A DNA stretch of 64,000 bases, taken from positions 10,414,501 to 10,478,500 of the forward strand of contig NC_069367.1 of the NCBI RefSeq assembly GCF_021730395.1, in the 5' to 3' direction. Under the pieces are notes generated by a model. The model worked only from the letters and a program-made list of their open reading frames with translations. It was not told where the DNA came from and did not search any database. This document shows, piece after piece, positions 32,300 through 42,623 of the stretch (positions within the stretch are counted from its first letter, which is position 1; each line of letters starts with the position of its first letter). Source of the DNA: Mercenaria mercenaria (lineage: Eukaryota; Mollusca; Bivalvia; Venerida; Veneridae). Made by a program: the position numbers and the translations under genes.

Positions 32300-33062
32300 T
32301 TAATTAATTTCTTTTAATATTAATGTAAAACTTGTTTCAACCTCATTAAAATTAATTATTCTACCAAATACATCTGTAATATATATTCTTATTGAATTTA
32401 TAATATATTTATTAATTTCAGAATATCCAACTCTTTGTGGTTCTTTTGTAAATGGATAAGCTCTTGTTAAATCTGCAGTACTTAAAGCATAGATAATATC
32501 ACTGAAATTGCCATCAACAAGTGAATTATCAATAAGATCACAATGAATGTAAATTGTATCCACAGAGTTAGTTATATTTGGTGTTTTAGTTCCCCATTCA
32601 GTTTTGTCTAATTTTTTTTTCTCAAATCCAAGCAATGTATGAAAATTTGATATTTCCAAATCCAACTTAAAATTATCTGTAATTGAAATCAAAATCTTAA
32701 AACTACTTAAATCAAATTCCAAACTTATTGGAGCAATTTCTGATTTATCAAATTCATAATCATCATTACTTATTAATGTTTCCCTTATGTAATTATTAAT
32801 ATCAGTGTAACTGTAAGAACCATTTGTAAATATAATATCTTTCCAATCCTTACCATTATTATAACGAATTCTTTTATTGCCATATTCATCACTAATATTA
32901 TGTCAAGAATAGGTCATAGTGTTAATACTATCCAAACCAACAACATAAGTTTTATTTTTATCTAAAATTAAAGAACGACTAAATCTGATTGTAAAATCAC
33001 TCGGAGTATTTTTGTTATTATCTTTAACTGTTTCAGAACTTAATACTATTTTTTGTTCCATT
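32300..33062 (-). pseudogene. Polinton penton/minor capsid-like protein, broken
   Basis: The clearest part (32,300-32,722) reads IYIHCDLIDNSLVDGNFSDI and IINSIRIYITDVFGRIINFN. This matches the recalled Polinton minor-capsid family with 'ILVHCDI....YVNG' followed by a final 'IRVWLTDQ.G.L..LRGE' strand pair, proposed to be a single jelly-roll penton. A TATATAA motif at 33,063-33,070 marks the gene start. At least one break is present. It lies between the small minor capsid gene and the coiled-coil protein gene. Confidence 0.7.
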
Positions 33063-33111
33063 TATATATAATTAAAAACTAAAGTTTTAAAACTTTAACT
33101 AAAGTTTAAAT

Positions 33112-34518
33112 TCAAGAAAAATAATTTTTATATAACATTTCATGTTGTTCTGGTAACAATGTTTTCATTTTTAATAGTTCATCAATTATTCTAATACCTT
33201 CATTTTTTAGTTCTTCATTATTATTTCCAGCATCAATTGAACCACAAATTAACTCCAAGTCATTAACCAATTCTTCTGGATTACATGGACAAACGTCATA
33301 ACCTTCACCTCTAATTACTTTTTTAAATTTCATAGATCTTTTATTGATAGGTAATCCTGACTTTTCTGTTAATTCTTTAAATATTTTTCTAGAATAAATT
33401 GAATGCTTTTTATTATTGTTATATCTTTTATTAATTAAATCAATTAAATCATCATCTACTTTAGTGTTAATTACTTCTTTTCCAGTTATTCTATCCTTAG
33501 CAATTAACTTATTTTGACCATAAAGTTTATTTAAGTTAATAATTAAATTACCGTATTGTCCATTTGGTAAAACTTTATATGGGTTATGATGTTTTATTCC
33601 TTTTCCATCTTGTTTATATGTAGAAGCCATATCATGAATATGCTTTAACCGGTCTTTGTACTTTAATAATTCGTCTTGGGCATGTTTTAATTTTTTTGCT
33701 TCTTCTTGCTTATTTGGATCTTTTGCATTTGATTTGCCAGTTATTAAACCATTTAATTTTTTAATATCTCCAGTAACCTTATCTATTGTAGCTTTAAGAT
33801 CGTCTTTACTTATTTTATCTGGATCAGATTCATCTGCAGTAAAAAAGCCAAACATTTCAGACAGTTTGTAATATCCATATTCTTCTAAAACATTATTATC
33901 CAGAACAGCATCTAAATCTACTGTAGGTATTTTTTTTTCTTTCGGTCTTGCTTCCAGTTCTTCTGATTCTTCAATTGTATCTTTAGTTGTATCATCAGTT
34001 GTTTCAGTTATTCCCATCTGTTTTCTTCCATAATCTTCTAATCTTTTAAGTTCATCTTGAGAAACCCGTCCAACAGATTCATCTCCCCAATCTATTGGTG
34101 AAGCCGATTTTAAAGCTTGTTCTCTTTCATAATCTTTCAGTACTTTTTTAATTTCTTTTTCAGTAGGTTCTTTGTTTATTTCCCTGTATTTTTTATATTC
34201 CCTCGCCACATCTTCAGGAGACCATGTAATTGACGGTTCTTGGAATAGCTGTGGTACACCCTGGTATGTTTGTATGTCTTTCATTTCATCACCTAATAAC
34301 GCTAATTGTTGTTTTATTCCAGGTAATGCTTTTAACTGACTTGATAATTGTTCTTTTTGACTTTCTATTTTTTCAGTAATTGGTTTATAAATTTCAGTAT
34401 ACATTTCCCGATTTGTAGCTTTTCTTATTTTTTCTCTCATTATTTCTTCTCTAAGATCTCTCATCTTTTGCCCAACTAATTTTTTTCTTATTATCATTTC
34501 ATTAAGTTTTGATTGCAT
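33112..34518 (-). CDS. Polinton large coiled-coil structural protein
   Basis: 468 residues, highly charged. Residues 1-95 and ~235-300 are strongly helical/coiled. The C-terminal ~160 residues match a family recalled from Polintons of cnidarians and other animals: LPNGQYGNLIINLNKLYGQN, VDDDLIDLINKRYNNNKKHS and a C-terminal LELICGSIDAGNN ('LLGGSILAGNN' in relatives). The function is unknown in all of them; its constant place in the capsid block suggests a virion or assembly role. It is divergent with the ATPase gene across a 96-bp AT-rich spacer. Confidence 0.7.
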   Translation of the reverse strand: MQSKLNEMIIRKKLVGQKMRDLREEIMREKIRKATNREMYTEIYKPITEKIESQKEQLSSQLKALPGIKQQLALLGDEMKDIQTYQGVPQLFQEPSITWSPEDVAREYKKYREINKEPTEKEIKKVLKDYEREQALKSASPIDWGDESVGRVSQDELKRLEDYGRKQMGITETTDDTTKDTIEESEELEARPKEKKIPTVDLDAVLDNNVLEEYGYYKLSEMFGFFTADESDPDKISKDDLKATIDKVTGDIKKLNGLITGKSNAKDPNKQEEAKKLKHAQDELLKYKDRLKHIHDMASTYKQDGKGIKHHNPYKVLPNGQYGNLIINLNKLYGQNKLIAKDRITGKEVINTKVDDDLIDLINKRYNNNKKHSIYSRKIFKELTEKSGLPINKRSMKFKKVIRGEGYDVCPCNPEELVNDLELICGSIDAGNNNEELKNEGIRIIDELLKMKTLLPEQHEMLYKNYFS

Positions 34519-34614
34519 TTATATAATAATGTAAGATAATGTAAAATAATGTAAAATAATGTAAGATAATGTAAGATATTGTAAAATAATGTAAAATAAT
34601 GTAATATTATATAA
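34519..34614. promoter_or_regulatory. divergent spacer with 10-bp tandem repeat
   Basis: A run of about eight GTAAAATAAT/GTAAGATAAT units (34,527-34,606) separates the minus-strand coiled-coil gene from the plus-strand ATPase gene. Both ATGs have ATTATATAA directly in front, in opposite directions, so this spacer probably carries both promoters of the element. The direct repeat may be a binding array or simple slippage. Confidence 0.55.
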
Positions 34615-35274
34615 ATGGAAATTCCAAATTATGATACAAAAAATGATAAATCCAATAACTTTAAACAATTTTATCCTTTTATGCCAGATTCATGTTTTAG
34701 AATGTTAATATGTGGATCGTCAGGATCTGGAAAAACAAATACACTAATGCATATACTTCGAAAACCTCTTATATATTATGATAAATTATACTTGTATGCT
34801 AAAAACTTAGAACAATCTAAATATCAAGATTTAATAAATCACTTAAATGAAATTGCAAAAAAAATTAAAGTAGATCCAAATGAAATACTTGAATATTCAG
34901 CTGATCCCGACCAAATTGAACCTTGTGAGAATCTTGAATCAGAAAAACAAAAAGTAGTAATATTTGATGATTTTGTATGTGAAGATAAAAAAGTTCAAAA
35001 TGAAATAACAAAATACTTTATTCAAGGACGCCACAAAAACTGTTGTGTTATTTATTTAAGTCAGTCTTACTATAAAACACCAAAAGATATTCGAATTAAC
35101 TGTTCACATTATATTTTATTTGAAAGTCCAGGTAAAATGGAAAATAATAGGATTTGTGATGAACAAAATATAGATCGTGATACTTTTGCTACTGCAACAA
35201 ATCAAAAATATGATTTCTTATATATTGACAAACCAAGGAAGTTTTTAAGAAAAAACTTTACTGGTAATATATAA
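34615..35274 (+). CDS. Polinton genome-packaging ATPase (FtsK/HerA type)
   Basis: 219 residues. Walker A is MLICGSSGSGKTNT (about 31-44), Walker B is KVVIFDDFVC (about 111-120) and the sensor-like strand is CCVIYLSQSYYKTPKDIR. A C-terminal basic stretch (KPRKFLRKNF) follows. This is the A32-like packaging ATPase shared by Polintons, adintoviruses, virophages and NCLDVs, which pumps DNA into capsids. It looks open end to end. The fibre-like region begins 10 bp after its stop. Confidence 0.92.
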   Translation: MEIPNYDTKNDKSNNFKQFYPFMPDSCFRMLICGSSGSGKTNTLMHILRKPLIYYDKLYLYAKNLEQSKYQDLINHLNEIAKKIKVDPNEILEYSADPDQIEPCENLESEKQKVVIFDDFVCEDKKVQNEITKYFIQGRHKNCCVIYLSQSYYKTPKDIRINCSHYILFESPGKMENNRICDEQNIDRDTFATATNQKYDFLYIDKPRKFLRKNFTGNI

Positions 35275-35284
35275 TAATTATATA

Positions 35285-36184
35285 ATGGGAGTTTTTAATG
35301 ATGTAAAACAAATTAATCAACCTGACAGTATAAGTAAAGTTAAATTTGATATTGATTTAAGTGATTATGCTACTAAAAAACAATTCAAAAAGCTTAAAAA
35401 GGAAACGGAATCGTATCTTCACAGAAATAAGGAACTTGATAACACAATGAACAGAGCATTAGATATGGGAGGTAATGAAATAATCAACCTAGGAAATCCA
35501 GATAAACCCAACGATGCAGTTCCAAGACGGTTTGTGTATAAAAAAATTCAAAGTGTAATAGATGACTATAAACTTGAAGACATCAAAAGTATAAAACAAA
35601 CACTAGAAGCAGAAGTAAAGAATATTGAAGAATTAACAAAAGATTTTAAAAAGAATTCATTATTAATTAATCAATTACAAGGTAAAATTGAAGAAGAAAT
35701 GAAAGCTATGGTTGATTCTATTAAAGAACTTGAAGAGAAATCTGATTTGACAGATGACAACATAAAAGAAGTATTTCGAGTTAATTTAAACATTTTATTC
35801 ACTCAAGTTCAAGAATTAAAAGATAGTATGATTAAACATGAAGAACTAAAAGACAAGATTATTGAAGCTGAGAAAAAGTTACAAAATATGTATCAGTTAG
35901 AAATCAGAACAGAAATAAATAAACTAAATACTGAAATGGCAAAAGGGAATCAAGATTTACTCGATACATTTTCAAATAAATTTGCAGAACATAAATCTGA
36001 ATTGGAAAAGGCAGCTTCACAAAGAGGTGATGATCATGATACAGCATTAGATAACCTTAAAAAAGAAATTAATTCTAAAATAGATGACTTTAAAAAACAA
36101 ATTCGAAATTGGATTAGTATTGTTGACAACCGTCACAATTTAAAGTATGCAGAATTAAGTAATATTACAAAAAAATCAAATTAA
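35285..36184 (+). CDS. Polinton fibre-like coiled-coil protein
   Basis: 299 residues. Near residues 50-85 there is a motif ALDMGGNEIINLGNPDKPND then AVPRRFV, very like the '..M.GNKI.NL..P....DAV.K.YV' repeat found near the start of phage and adenovirus-like tail/fibre proteins. The remaining ~200 residues are almost uninterrupted heptad-type coiled coil (LEAEVKNIEELTKDFKKN, MKAMVDSIKELEEKSD). A receptor-binding fibre is a plausible role. AATTATATA precedes the ATG, and the next frame continues directly downstream. Confidence 0.65.
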   Translation: MGVFNDVKQINQPDSISKVKFDIDLSDYATKKQFKKLKKETESYLHRNKELDNTMNRALDMGGNEIINLGNPDKPNDAVPRRFVYKKIQSVIDDYKLEDIKSIKQTLEAEVKNIEELTKDFKKNSLLINQLQGKIEEEMKAMVDSIKELEEKSDLTDDNIKEVFRVNLNILFTQVQELKDSMIKHEELKDKIIEAEKKLQNMYQLEIRTEINKLNTEMAKGNQDLLDTFSNKFAEHKSELEKAASQRGDDHDTALDNLKKEINSKIDDFKKQIRNWISIVDNRHNLKYAELSNITKKSN

Positions 36185-36385
36185 AAAAATAATAAATGAT
36201 TTGGACTCTGTAGTTGAAATATCAGCTAAACAAGAAGAAGCAATTAAGATAATTAATGATCAAATTAAAAAAATAATAAATGATTTGGACTCTGTAGTTG
36301 AAATATCAGCTAAACAAGAAGAAGCAATTAAGATAATTAATGATCAAATTAAAAAAATAATAAATGATTTGGACTCTGTAGTTAA
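36180..36385 (+). repeat. 84-bp tandem repeat in the fibre-like region
   Basis: Two full copies (36,180-36,263 and 36,264-36,347) are near-identical, with a third partial and diverged copy. Being a multiple of three, the unit adds 28 residues of coiled coil per copy. Confidence 0.85.
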
Positions 36386-37290
36386 AATATCAGATAAACA
36401 AGGAGAATCAATCACTGCTAATACCCAAGTAATTACTGCTAATACTAAAGCAATAACCGCTAATGTTGAAGAAATTACCACTAATGCTGAAGAAATTACA
36501 AAGGTAAAAAATGTTTTCTTAAAACAAGAAACACAATTAGCTAGAACAAAAGGTGTTGTTGACAATTTATCTGCTTCTGAAGTTGCTACAACAAAACGAG
36601 TTGATGATTTAGCTGAAATAATTCTTAAACTTAAAAAGAAAGACAGAAAAATAGAAAAAAGGGTAGAGGAAGTGAGACATGAAGCGTTTCTCTTTGAATA
36701 CTATTATAATCATACTTTTGATTACATACAAATGAAAAAGTATTTCGACCGTCGTGGTGCCTGGATACATTCAACATATAAAAATATGGCCGATCTGAAC
36801 TATTTAAATATATTTGAAATAAGACCTGGAATTATCTTAGATTATAAAGATTTTATAAGCATAAACCAACAATATAAAATAGATGTACTAGATATGCTTT
36901 TGAGTGGTGTGTTTATAGTCAGAAAAACCGGAACTTATATAATAGATATTAAGATTTTATTAAAGGGTGCGAGCTCTCCGGGTGAACCGTATAAACCGAC
37001 TAAAAGCCCAATATCACATTTTATATTTAGGTGGCGGAATGATAGGCCTCAGGATGATGTTTTATTTGATATATTTGATAATGTAAATATAACAGCTGAG
37101 GCAGCTGAGGACTTTGACACTGATCGGTTAATATCTACGTATAAGAAAAAATTAAAATTTATCTAAAACAAGGAACAATGTTTGATATTCACCCGTATGA
37201 GGATTCAGCATCTACAGAATTAACATTTATGCTTTTGATAGGTAGTTACATTAGATTCTACATATCGGATGAACCTATATCCTCTGGTAG
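36185..37290 (+). pseudogene. Polinton fibre-like repeat and C-terminal domain, broken
   Basis: A coiled-coil region opens with 84-bp tandem units (28 residues, containing KQEEAIKIINDQIKK) at 36,180-36,385. TANT/TTNAEEIT heptad-like repeats and a KKKDRKIEKRVEEV helix follow. From ~36,680 a globular, beta-rich domain appears (FLFEYYYNHTFDYIQMKKYF, SGVFIVRKTGTYIIDIKIL, SHFIFRWRND), which could be a knob. It lies at the right end of the element just inside the terminal repeat. A few breaks are present. Confidence 0.55.
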
Positions 37291-37908
37291 AAGCAGACTT
37301 TTGAATTAAAGGGTTAATTAAAAGCTTAATTAAAAGTTTAATTAAAGTTTTAATTACTATGTGTACCCTAATAATATACTTACTAATTGAAAATAAGATC
37401 AAATAAGTTACATTTTATTAATAAATATAATATAATATAATCTGCCAAAGTTTTGCCAAAGTTTTGCCAAAAGTTTGCCAAGTTGGCAGACATTGTCACA
37501 TTGCTGCCACTTGGCAGAAAAATGGCAGGCTTTTGATTGGTTGAATTTGTGGTTTCCCACATTATCATTTTTAAAAAATGCACTTGATTTACCTATGACA
37601 TTTATATTAAATCACCTGTAAAACGTAAATCGATCACAAGGAAGTTTAAACGAATTGTACTACAAATGTAAACATATCGGTTAACTTTATGAATGAAAGT
37701 AAATATCAATAGAACGACATCGGTGTCGCTTTACATTGAGCTCACAAACGATATTGATTGATAAACTTGTTAAAGAAAATGACACCGGTGTCGTTAGATT
37801 TTGAGGGTACAAGTGTACTGAGTGCAACCGAAGACTGTAGGTCTGACTGGGTCAAAGACCTCGAAGGTTTCAGCTTCGCGAGTTAGTATTATAAGTTTAG
37901 GGTTGGGT
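37291..37908. other. Polinton right subterminal non-coding region
   Basis: AT-rich. It holds short slippage runs (AATTAAAAGTTTAATT-type near 37,315-37,350) and repeated TTTGCCAAAG/TTGCCAAG motifs (37,445-37,525, with GGCAGAAAAATGGCAGG). No gene recognised. Confidence 0.45.
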
Positions 37909-38314
37909 TAATTGTTGGGTTTAAACCTGTGGATTTCAAATTGTCCGGCATTGGTTAGTTTGGACCGAGGGTCAAAAGGTCAAATGGGGTCAGATGTCTC
38001 AAAACCATCATAATATTCACTACTTGCGTAAACGGTTTGGAACTGGGTTTTGAAGTAAGGTTTTTCTGAAAGATTAATCTTTTGCCGAAAAGGCGGTCAA
38101 TCATTGATAAGGAAATATTGTTTTGAAAAAAAAATACGGACCTGGAAGCAATGCACATGTCAAACTGTTGTTGATCACCTTTCTCACGGCTCATTGTCAC
38201 AGGAGCAAATTTTTTTTTCAAAATGGCTTTTTGTCATTTTTTCCTCAGAAAACATTATAATTGTAGTAGCTCAGGGACCCATACTGTATCCTAGGTACGT
38301 TACTGCCACCTGTG
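37909..38314 (-). repeat. right terminal inverted repeat of the Polinton
   Basis: Complement of the left repeat, uninterrupted (about 405 bp), ending CTGCCACCTGTG at 38,314. It also shows what the left repeat looked like before the nested insertion. Confidence 0.92.
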
Positions 38315-38322
38315 GCTATGGT
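38315..38322 (+). repeat. 8-bp direct repeat flanking the Polinton (right)
   Basis: GCTATGGT, identical to 21,782-21,789. Confidence 0.75.
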
Positions 38323-41300
38323 GTCGGCCACTCAGTCCAAAGGTCGTAGGTGCGTGTGAAAGAAGTTTGGACCACAGGATCAGCATCATTTATGCCGATG
38401 TCGCTTTCGTAGCTTAACTCTGTGGGACGATGTTTTGGATACATTGTTGTGTTATAAAGATTTAATTAAGTATCGTTTAAAGTGGACCAGCAATTATCAG
38501 TAACAATATTTTCAACTTCACTCAGGCTTAATAATAAATTTGTATCATTTATATAATATTTTTTAGTGTAGATGTAAAACATTAACATAAATTTAGATTA
38601 CTTAGTATCAACTCGTTCTTTCGCGAAATAATATTGCGCCCCTAAAGTCGCGCGATATTTCCGCTGCAGAACTCGTGCATATTTCTCGATACAAATCTAA
38701 TAACAGGCAATAATTGCAGGCGCGTAACTAGGGCATTTTATAGTACGCAGAGGTAATGGGGATGGGGCGGAGTCGGAGTATCTTCCCATTGATTAATTAT
38801 CAATGTGAGAACGGCAAATGGTGCATTTAAGGGTGTACATGTATTTGAAGCAAAACATTGCACGAAAACATTATTCTTTCTTATTTATTTACATAAGATG
38901 TTTTATTTTATTAGGTATGTGCGTAAAGTTGCACGTACAATCTGTGGTTTAGCGATCCATGTTATATATACAATATGTATGTAACAATTTTATATGCAAG
39001 TATTATTTCAGAACAAAACCTCAGTAGTGACACAGTTTCAAAATATCATTATGATTCGATTATATATACGATAGTTGATACAAGGATTTTGCCATAACTC
39101 CAAACTGAATACTAAACTAATCAACAAAGTGATGCTAAGTTTGATAATACTGACACAAATGTACCAAATCTGAAACTGATACCATACATAAGGAAAGAAT
39201 TCCGACAAAGGTCAGCGACGTCGACATAACGTCAGCTTCGTTATAGGTATTTCCCTTATCTTTTTTTCCAAAACAGTATTTTACAAAATGTTTCTACCTT
39301 TATAATCATTTCGTCGTTTTGCCATCGTGATCTCGCGCTTGCCCTTCATGCATCACTTCTCTCGCGATATGCGAAGCGCGAGATAGCGATGGCGAAGAGC
39401 GAGATCGCGAAAATTAGCAACTTTGCGCTTCGCCATCGTGTGTTCGCTCTGAGATCTCATGATGGAAAAGCGTAAGATGCGAAATCATGATGGCGAAGCG
39501 CGAGATCACAATAGCGAAGTGCTTAAGTACGAAAACTTCAGGCTTTAACATTAGCGTAGGGTAGACATTGTACTCAACGATACTAAATCATAAAAAATAT
39601 TAAAAACGTAGCGTGATTGTTGATATGTTTCAACGGCATCTAAAAACAAGTATGACACTGAACTTTTGATTTGATATTTTATTTAGAATGTTGTTTAAGA
39701 TGTTCTGAAATACAATACATATAATTTAGATACCTATCAGGCCATCGAAAATTTTGTAATCACAAATTATAAAGAAAGAACATATCTATCTCACTGTGAA
39801 TTGGTTGTCAGATACTGCAAACTCGTATGATTTGTACCGGTGTCAGATCTGCTCAATACGTAATAGTGTTTAACTGGGTTTAATTATTTGAGTTTCTATT
39901 ACATTTTAATTTCTACAATGTTGTGACCATGGAATAATTGTTAATTTCATACATTTATGTACAATTACAAGATATATTTATGTTATCTGAAAATAACGTA
40001 ATAATTATTATGTGTGACAAATTACGTCTGCAGTGTTATACAAAAGTCCTATTCAAAAGCTTTTAGGCTTGCCTTTTTCCCAACCAACATTTGATCAATT
40101 TTTGACATTTCACTATTATTTTATTATAGAAATTTGCCTCGTTAAACCGTAGTCATAGACGGCGCATGATTGTAATATTCATGGTCATGATTATTACAAA
40201 GTAAGCAATCACATAGTAGGGTAATGAACTCAATTGCAAAACTGTACCTAAAGTGTTATAATTGGTGAATTTCAATGCACGTTAAATCAACTAATTATAT
40301 AAATCAGTTTGCTATACACATAATGCCTAGATAAGGAACTTGTTCGCTACATGTTCATATCAAACTCGGGCTATAATATAGACTTCTTGTCGCAACCAAA
40401 TAAATTAGCTAGTTAAATTGTGTCTGCTTGCCAGATTTTTACAACGCAGCTGCGTATCTGCGTACAGGCAGCTACGCACCTGAATTGTAGAAGATATTTC
40501 GGCTGTTGAAAACATTTTGACAAGGCTGGAGGGAGAAACTTTATGCAAAAACTGGTAACTAACATGGATAGTAATACTGTCTACGTATTTAATTAACTTG
40601 GCTGGAACTTTAATTGACGGTTTCCAAAAATATGATTTACTGGTGCTGAATATGTTTGGCGTTCAAGATCATAACAACCAAAACAAAAATATTTAACATG
40701 TCCAAGTCTAATGGAATAACATGAAGGGAAAACCTAATTTATTAGTATAACATACGATATGTTAATGCAACAGATACTGTCCTCCTTATATTCTTTCACA
40801 AATTGTTCATTTGTACGAAACTAGAACACTGTATACAATGTTTTATAAATGTATTAACTGAAAATTATTTGAATTTCCACAATGCTTTTAATATTATTTC
40901 AAAAATATATACGGAGCAGCTTTATAAAGGGAGAATATGCATAATCACATAGTTTGATATCTCATATAAACTTGAACAGTCGGCATCATAATGGGGAATA
41001 ATCGGAAATAATAGATGCAGTAATAGACGGACAAACCTTTGATATATATGTAAAAATAGTAATGAAAAGTAAGATTTAACAAGAAGGTAGTATAGTTTAT
41101 GTTAAAAAAATTATGTCTTCAGGCATTATGACCCTTTTAATCCAAATATTATAAGACTATGTTCGTTTATTTGTATGAACTTTTATAAGTCTTAATGTAG
41201 GTTACAAAGCTTTTCTTCATACCATTTTGGCAGTTCTAATGTGAAATAATTGTTGCCATAGTGAAACAGTTCATATAAATATTAATTTCTGAAGTCAGAC

Positions 41301-41728
41301 AGTTAATCTTACCCCTCTATTATATTTTTGTTAAGAAAGGCAGTTGTACTTTTATCTGTTTTATGATGATTTTTCACATGCTGTACATGTGACGAGACGT
41401 TAATGAAATGTTTAACTTTACTTTATTCACTGTGCACTGGTATTTTATCATCGTTTTTTTTCCTGCAAACTATCAAAGCAAACTGAAGTGGTCAAGACAT
41501 CATTCACATTGCTGGTAGTTAGGTGAAATTATCATAACACTGCTAATTATACGAAACTAAATATAACTACTTGTACGACTTGAACATTTAATGAAAAAGG
41601 TGTGACGGACTTTCTAGTATGCTAGTAAACATTTACTGTAGTATGTAATTTAAACAAACAATTTTAAATGTTTATAGTTATCTTACGCTCATATTTACTG
41701 CAATATGGTACAGACAGGATATTAGACA
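38323..41728. other. AT-rich non-coding stretch
   Basis: The first ~40 bases continue a tRNA/SINE-like head split by the Polinton. A degenerate G/C-rich repeat lies at 39,318-39,530. Otherwise no exon, RNA or transposon structure was recognised. Confidence 0.4.
39318..39530. repeat. degenerate GCGAGATCGCGATGGCGAA minisatellite
   Basis: Repeats of GCGAGAT, GCGATGGCGAAG and GAAGCGCGAGATC occur on both strands across ~210 bp of otherwise AT-rich sequence. The copies are irregular, so it is an old or palindromic minisatellite. Confidence 0.55.
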
Positions 41729-42615
41729 CACTGACGCAAGACCAGAAAGAAAATGCCTCTGTACATGTTATACCCTACCCCTAGGTATTCTATAAGAACC
41801 ATGGTCATGAAGGGGAAAATATACTAACCCGTTTCAATCGCGCATTTCATACCTAAATCACGCAGTTCGGTAGATGTGTATTATTGATATCAAACAAGTG
41901 GTAATTTATCTTCCATTGTACCGGTCACATTTCTTCAATACATTTTATCTTAGAAAAACAATGCGTAGTTTATAGTTATTTCAACGTTACACAAAAAACT
42001 TGCTTGAACTTCCCTGGTGAAGTTCCGTTCTAGATTTCAAAACCATTCTGATTGGCTAATGTGAAAATGTATGTCAATCGTCATTTTACTACACGTGTTC
42101 GCTAAAATGTGAAAATGCAGCATAATTGTGCAAAATGAATAAAATAAACAGAACAGATGCAGACCAATGTACGATTTCAAATTGAAGATCATGTACAAGA
42201 TGAATTTCATTCATCATTTCGGGTTTATTATTGTAAAAATGTGATTTTTTTAAATTCTGTTTTTGTTTGTTTACATTTCGCCAAACATGTGCACACTCCC
42301 GTGACCTCTAGACCGGATGTTCATTAGGGAAGGTCAAGCAAGTTTTTTTCTGTAGCGTTGACGAAAGCATAAAATATGTTGATAATCTCAGCAATATGGA
42401 ATATTGAGACAATGTGACTGGTGCAAGATGGAAGATAAATTATCGCTTGTTCAATATACTAGGTACCCATTCACCGAACTGCGCGTTTAAGTTGAGAAAT
42501 TTACAATTGAAACGGGTTAGTATATTTTCCCGTTCATGACCATGGTTCTTATAGAATACCTAGGGGTAGGGTATAACATGTACAGATGCATTTTCTTTCT
42601 GGTCTGGCGCCAGTG
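41729..42615. mobile_element. non-autonomous hAT-like element with ~200-bp inverted termini
   Basis: The left end CACTGACGCAAGACCAGAAAG pairs with the complement of CTTTCTGGTCTGGCGCCAGTG at the right. Pairing continues through ATGTTATACCCTACCCCTAGG, AGAACCATGGTCATGA and ACTAACCCG for about 200 bp per side. ATTAGACA and ATAAGACA flank it, an 8-bp duplication with one mismatch. The interior has no transposase. The ends are homologous to the 212-bp unit at 20,341-21,188. Confidence 0.75.
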
Positions 42616-42623
42616 ATAAGACA

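Larger units (their letters stand above)
21790..38314. mobile_element. Polinton/Maverick, nearly full-length fossil
   Basis: About 16.5 kb (about 15.9 kb without the nested insertion), with ~400-bp terminal inverted repeats and an 8-bp flanking duplication. Plus-strand genes run left to right: PLA2-like protein, integrase, two-TM protein, NUMOD1-like protein, PolB. A minus-strand block holds a jelly-roll-like protein, protease, two membrane-active proteins, major capsid, penton-like protein and coiled-coil protein. The ATPase and fibre-like region close the element on the plus strand. This is the known Polinton set. It is broken in roughly four to six places, while most parts are long and open, so the insertion is fairly young; the two terminal repeats differ by only a few percent. 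The interior is about three-quarters A+T, unlike its flanks. Confidence 0.95.

Noticed and set aside
21790-38314. Calling the large element a hAT transposon from its 8-bp duplication
   Set aside because: Its gene content (PolB, rve integrase, capsid, protease, packaging ATPase) is Polinton; only the duplication length is unusual.
37955-38349. Frames of 81-88 codons at the right end of the Polinton (and 62-77 at the left end)
   Set aside because: They translate the terminal inverted repeats on either strand; no protein features.
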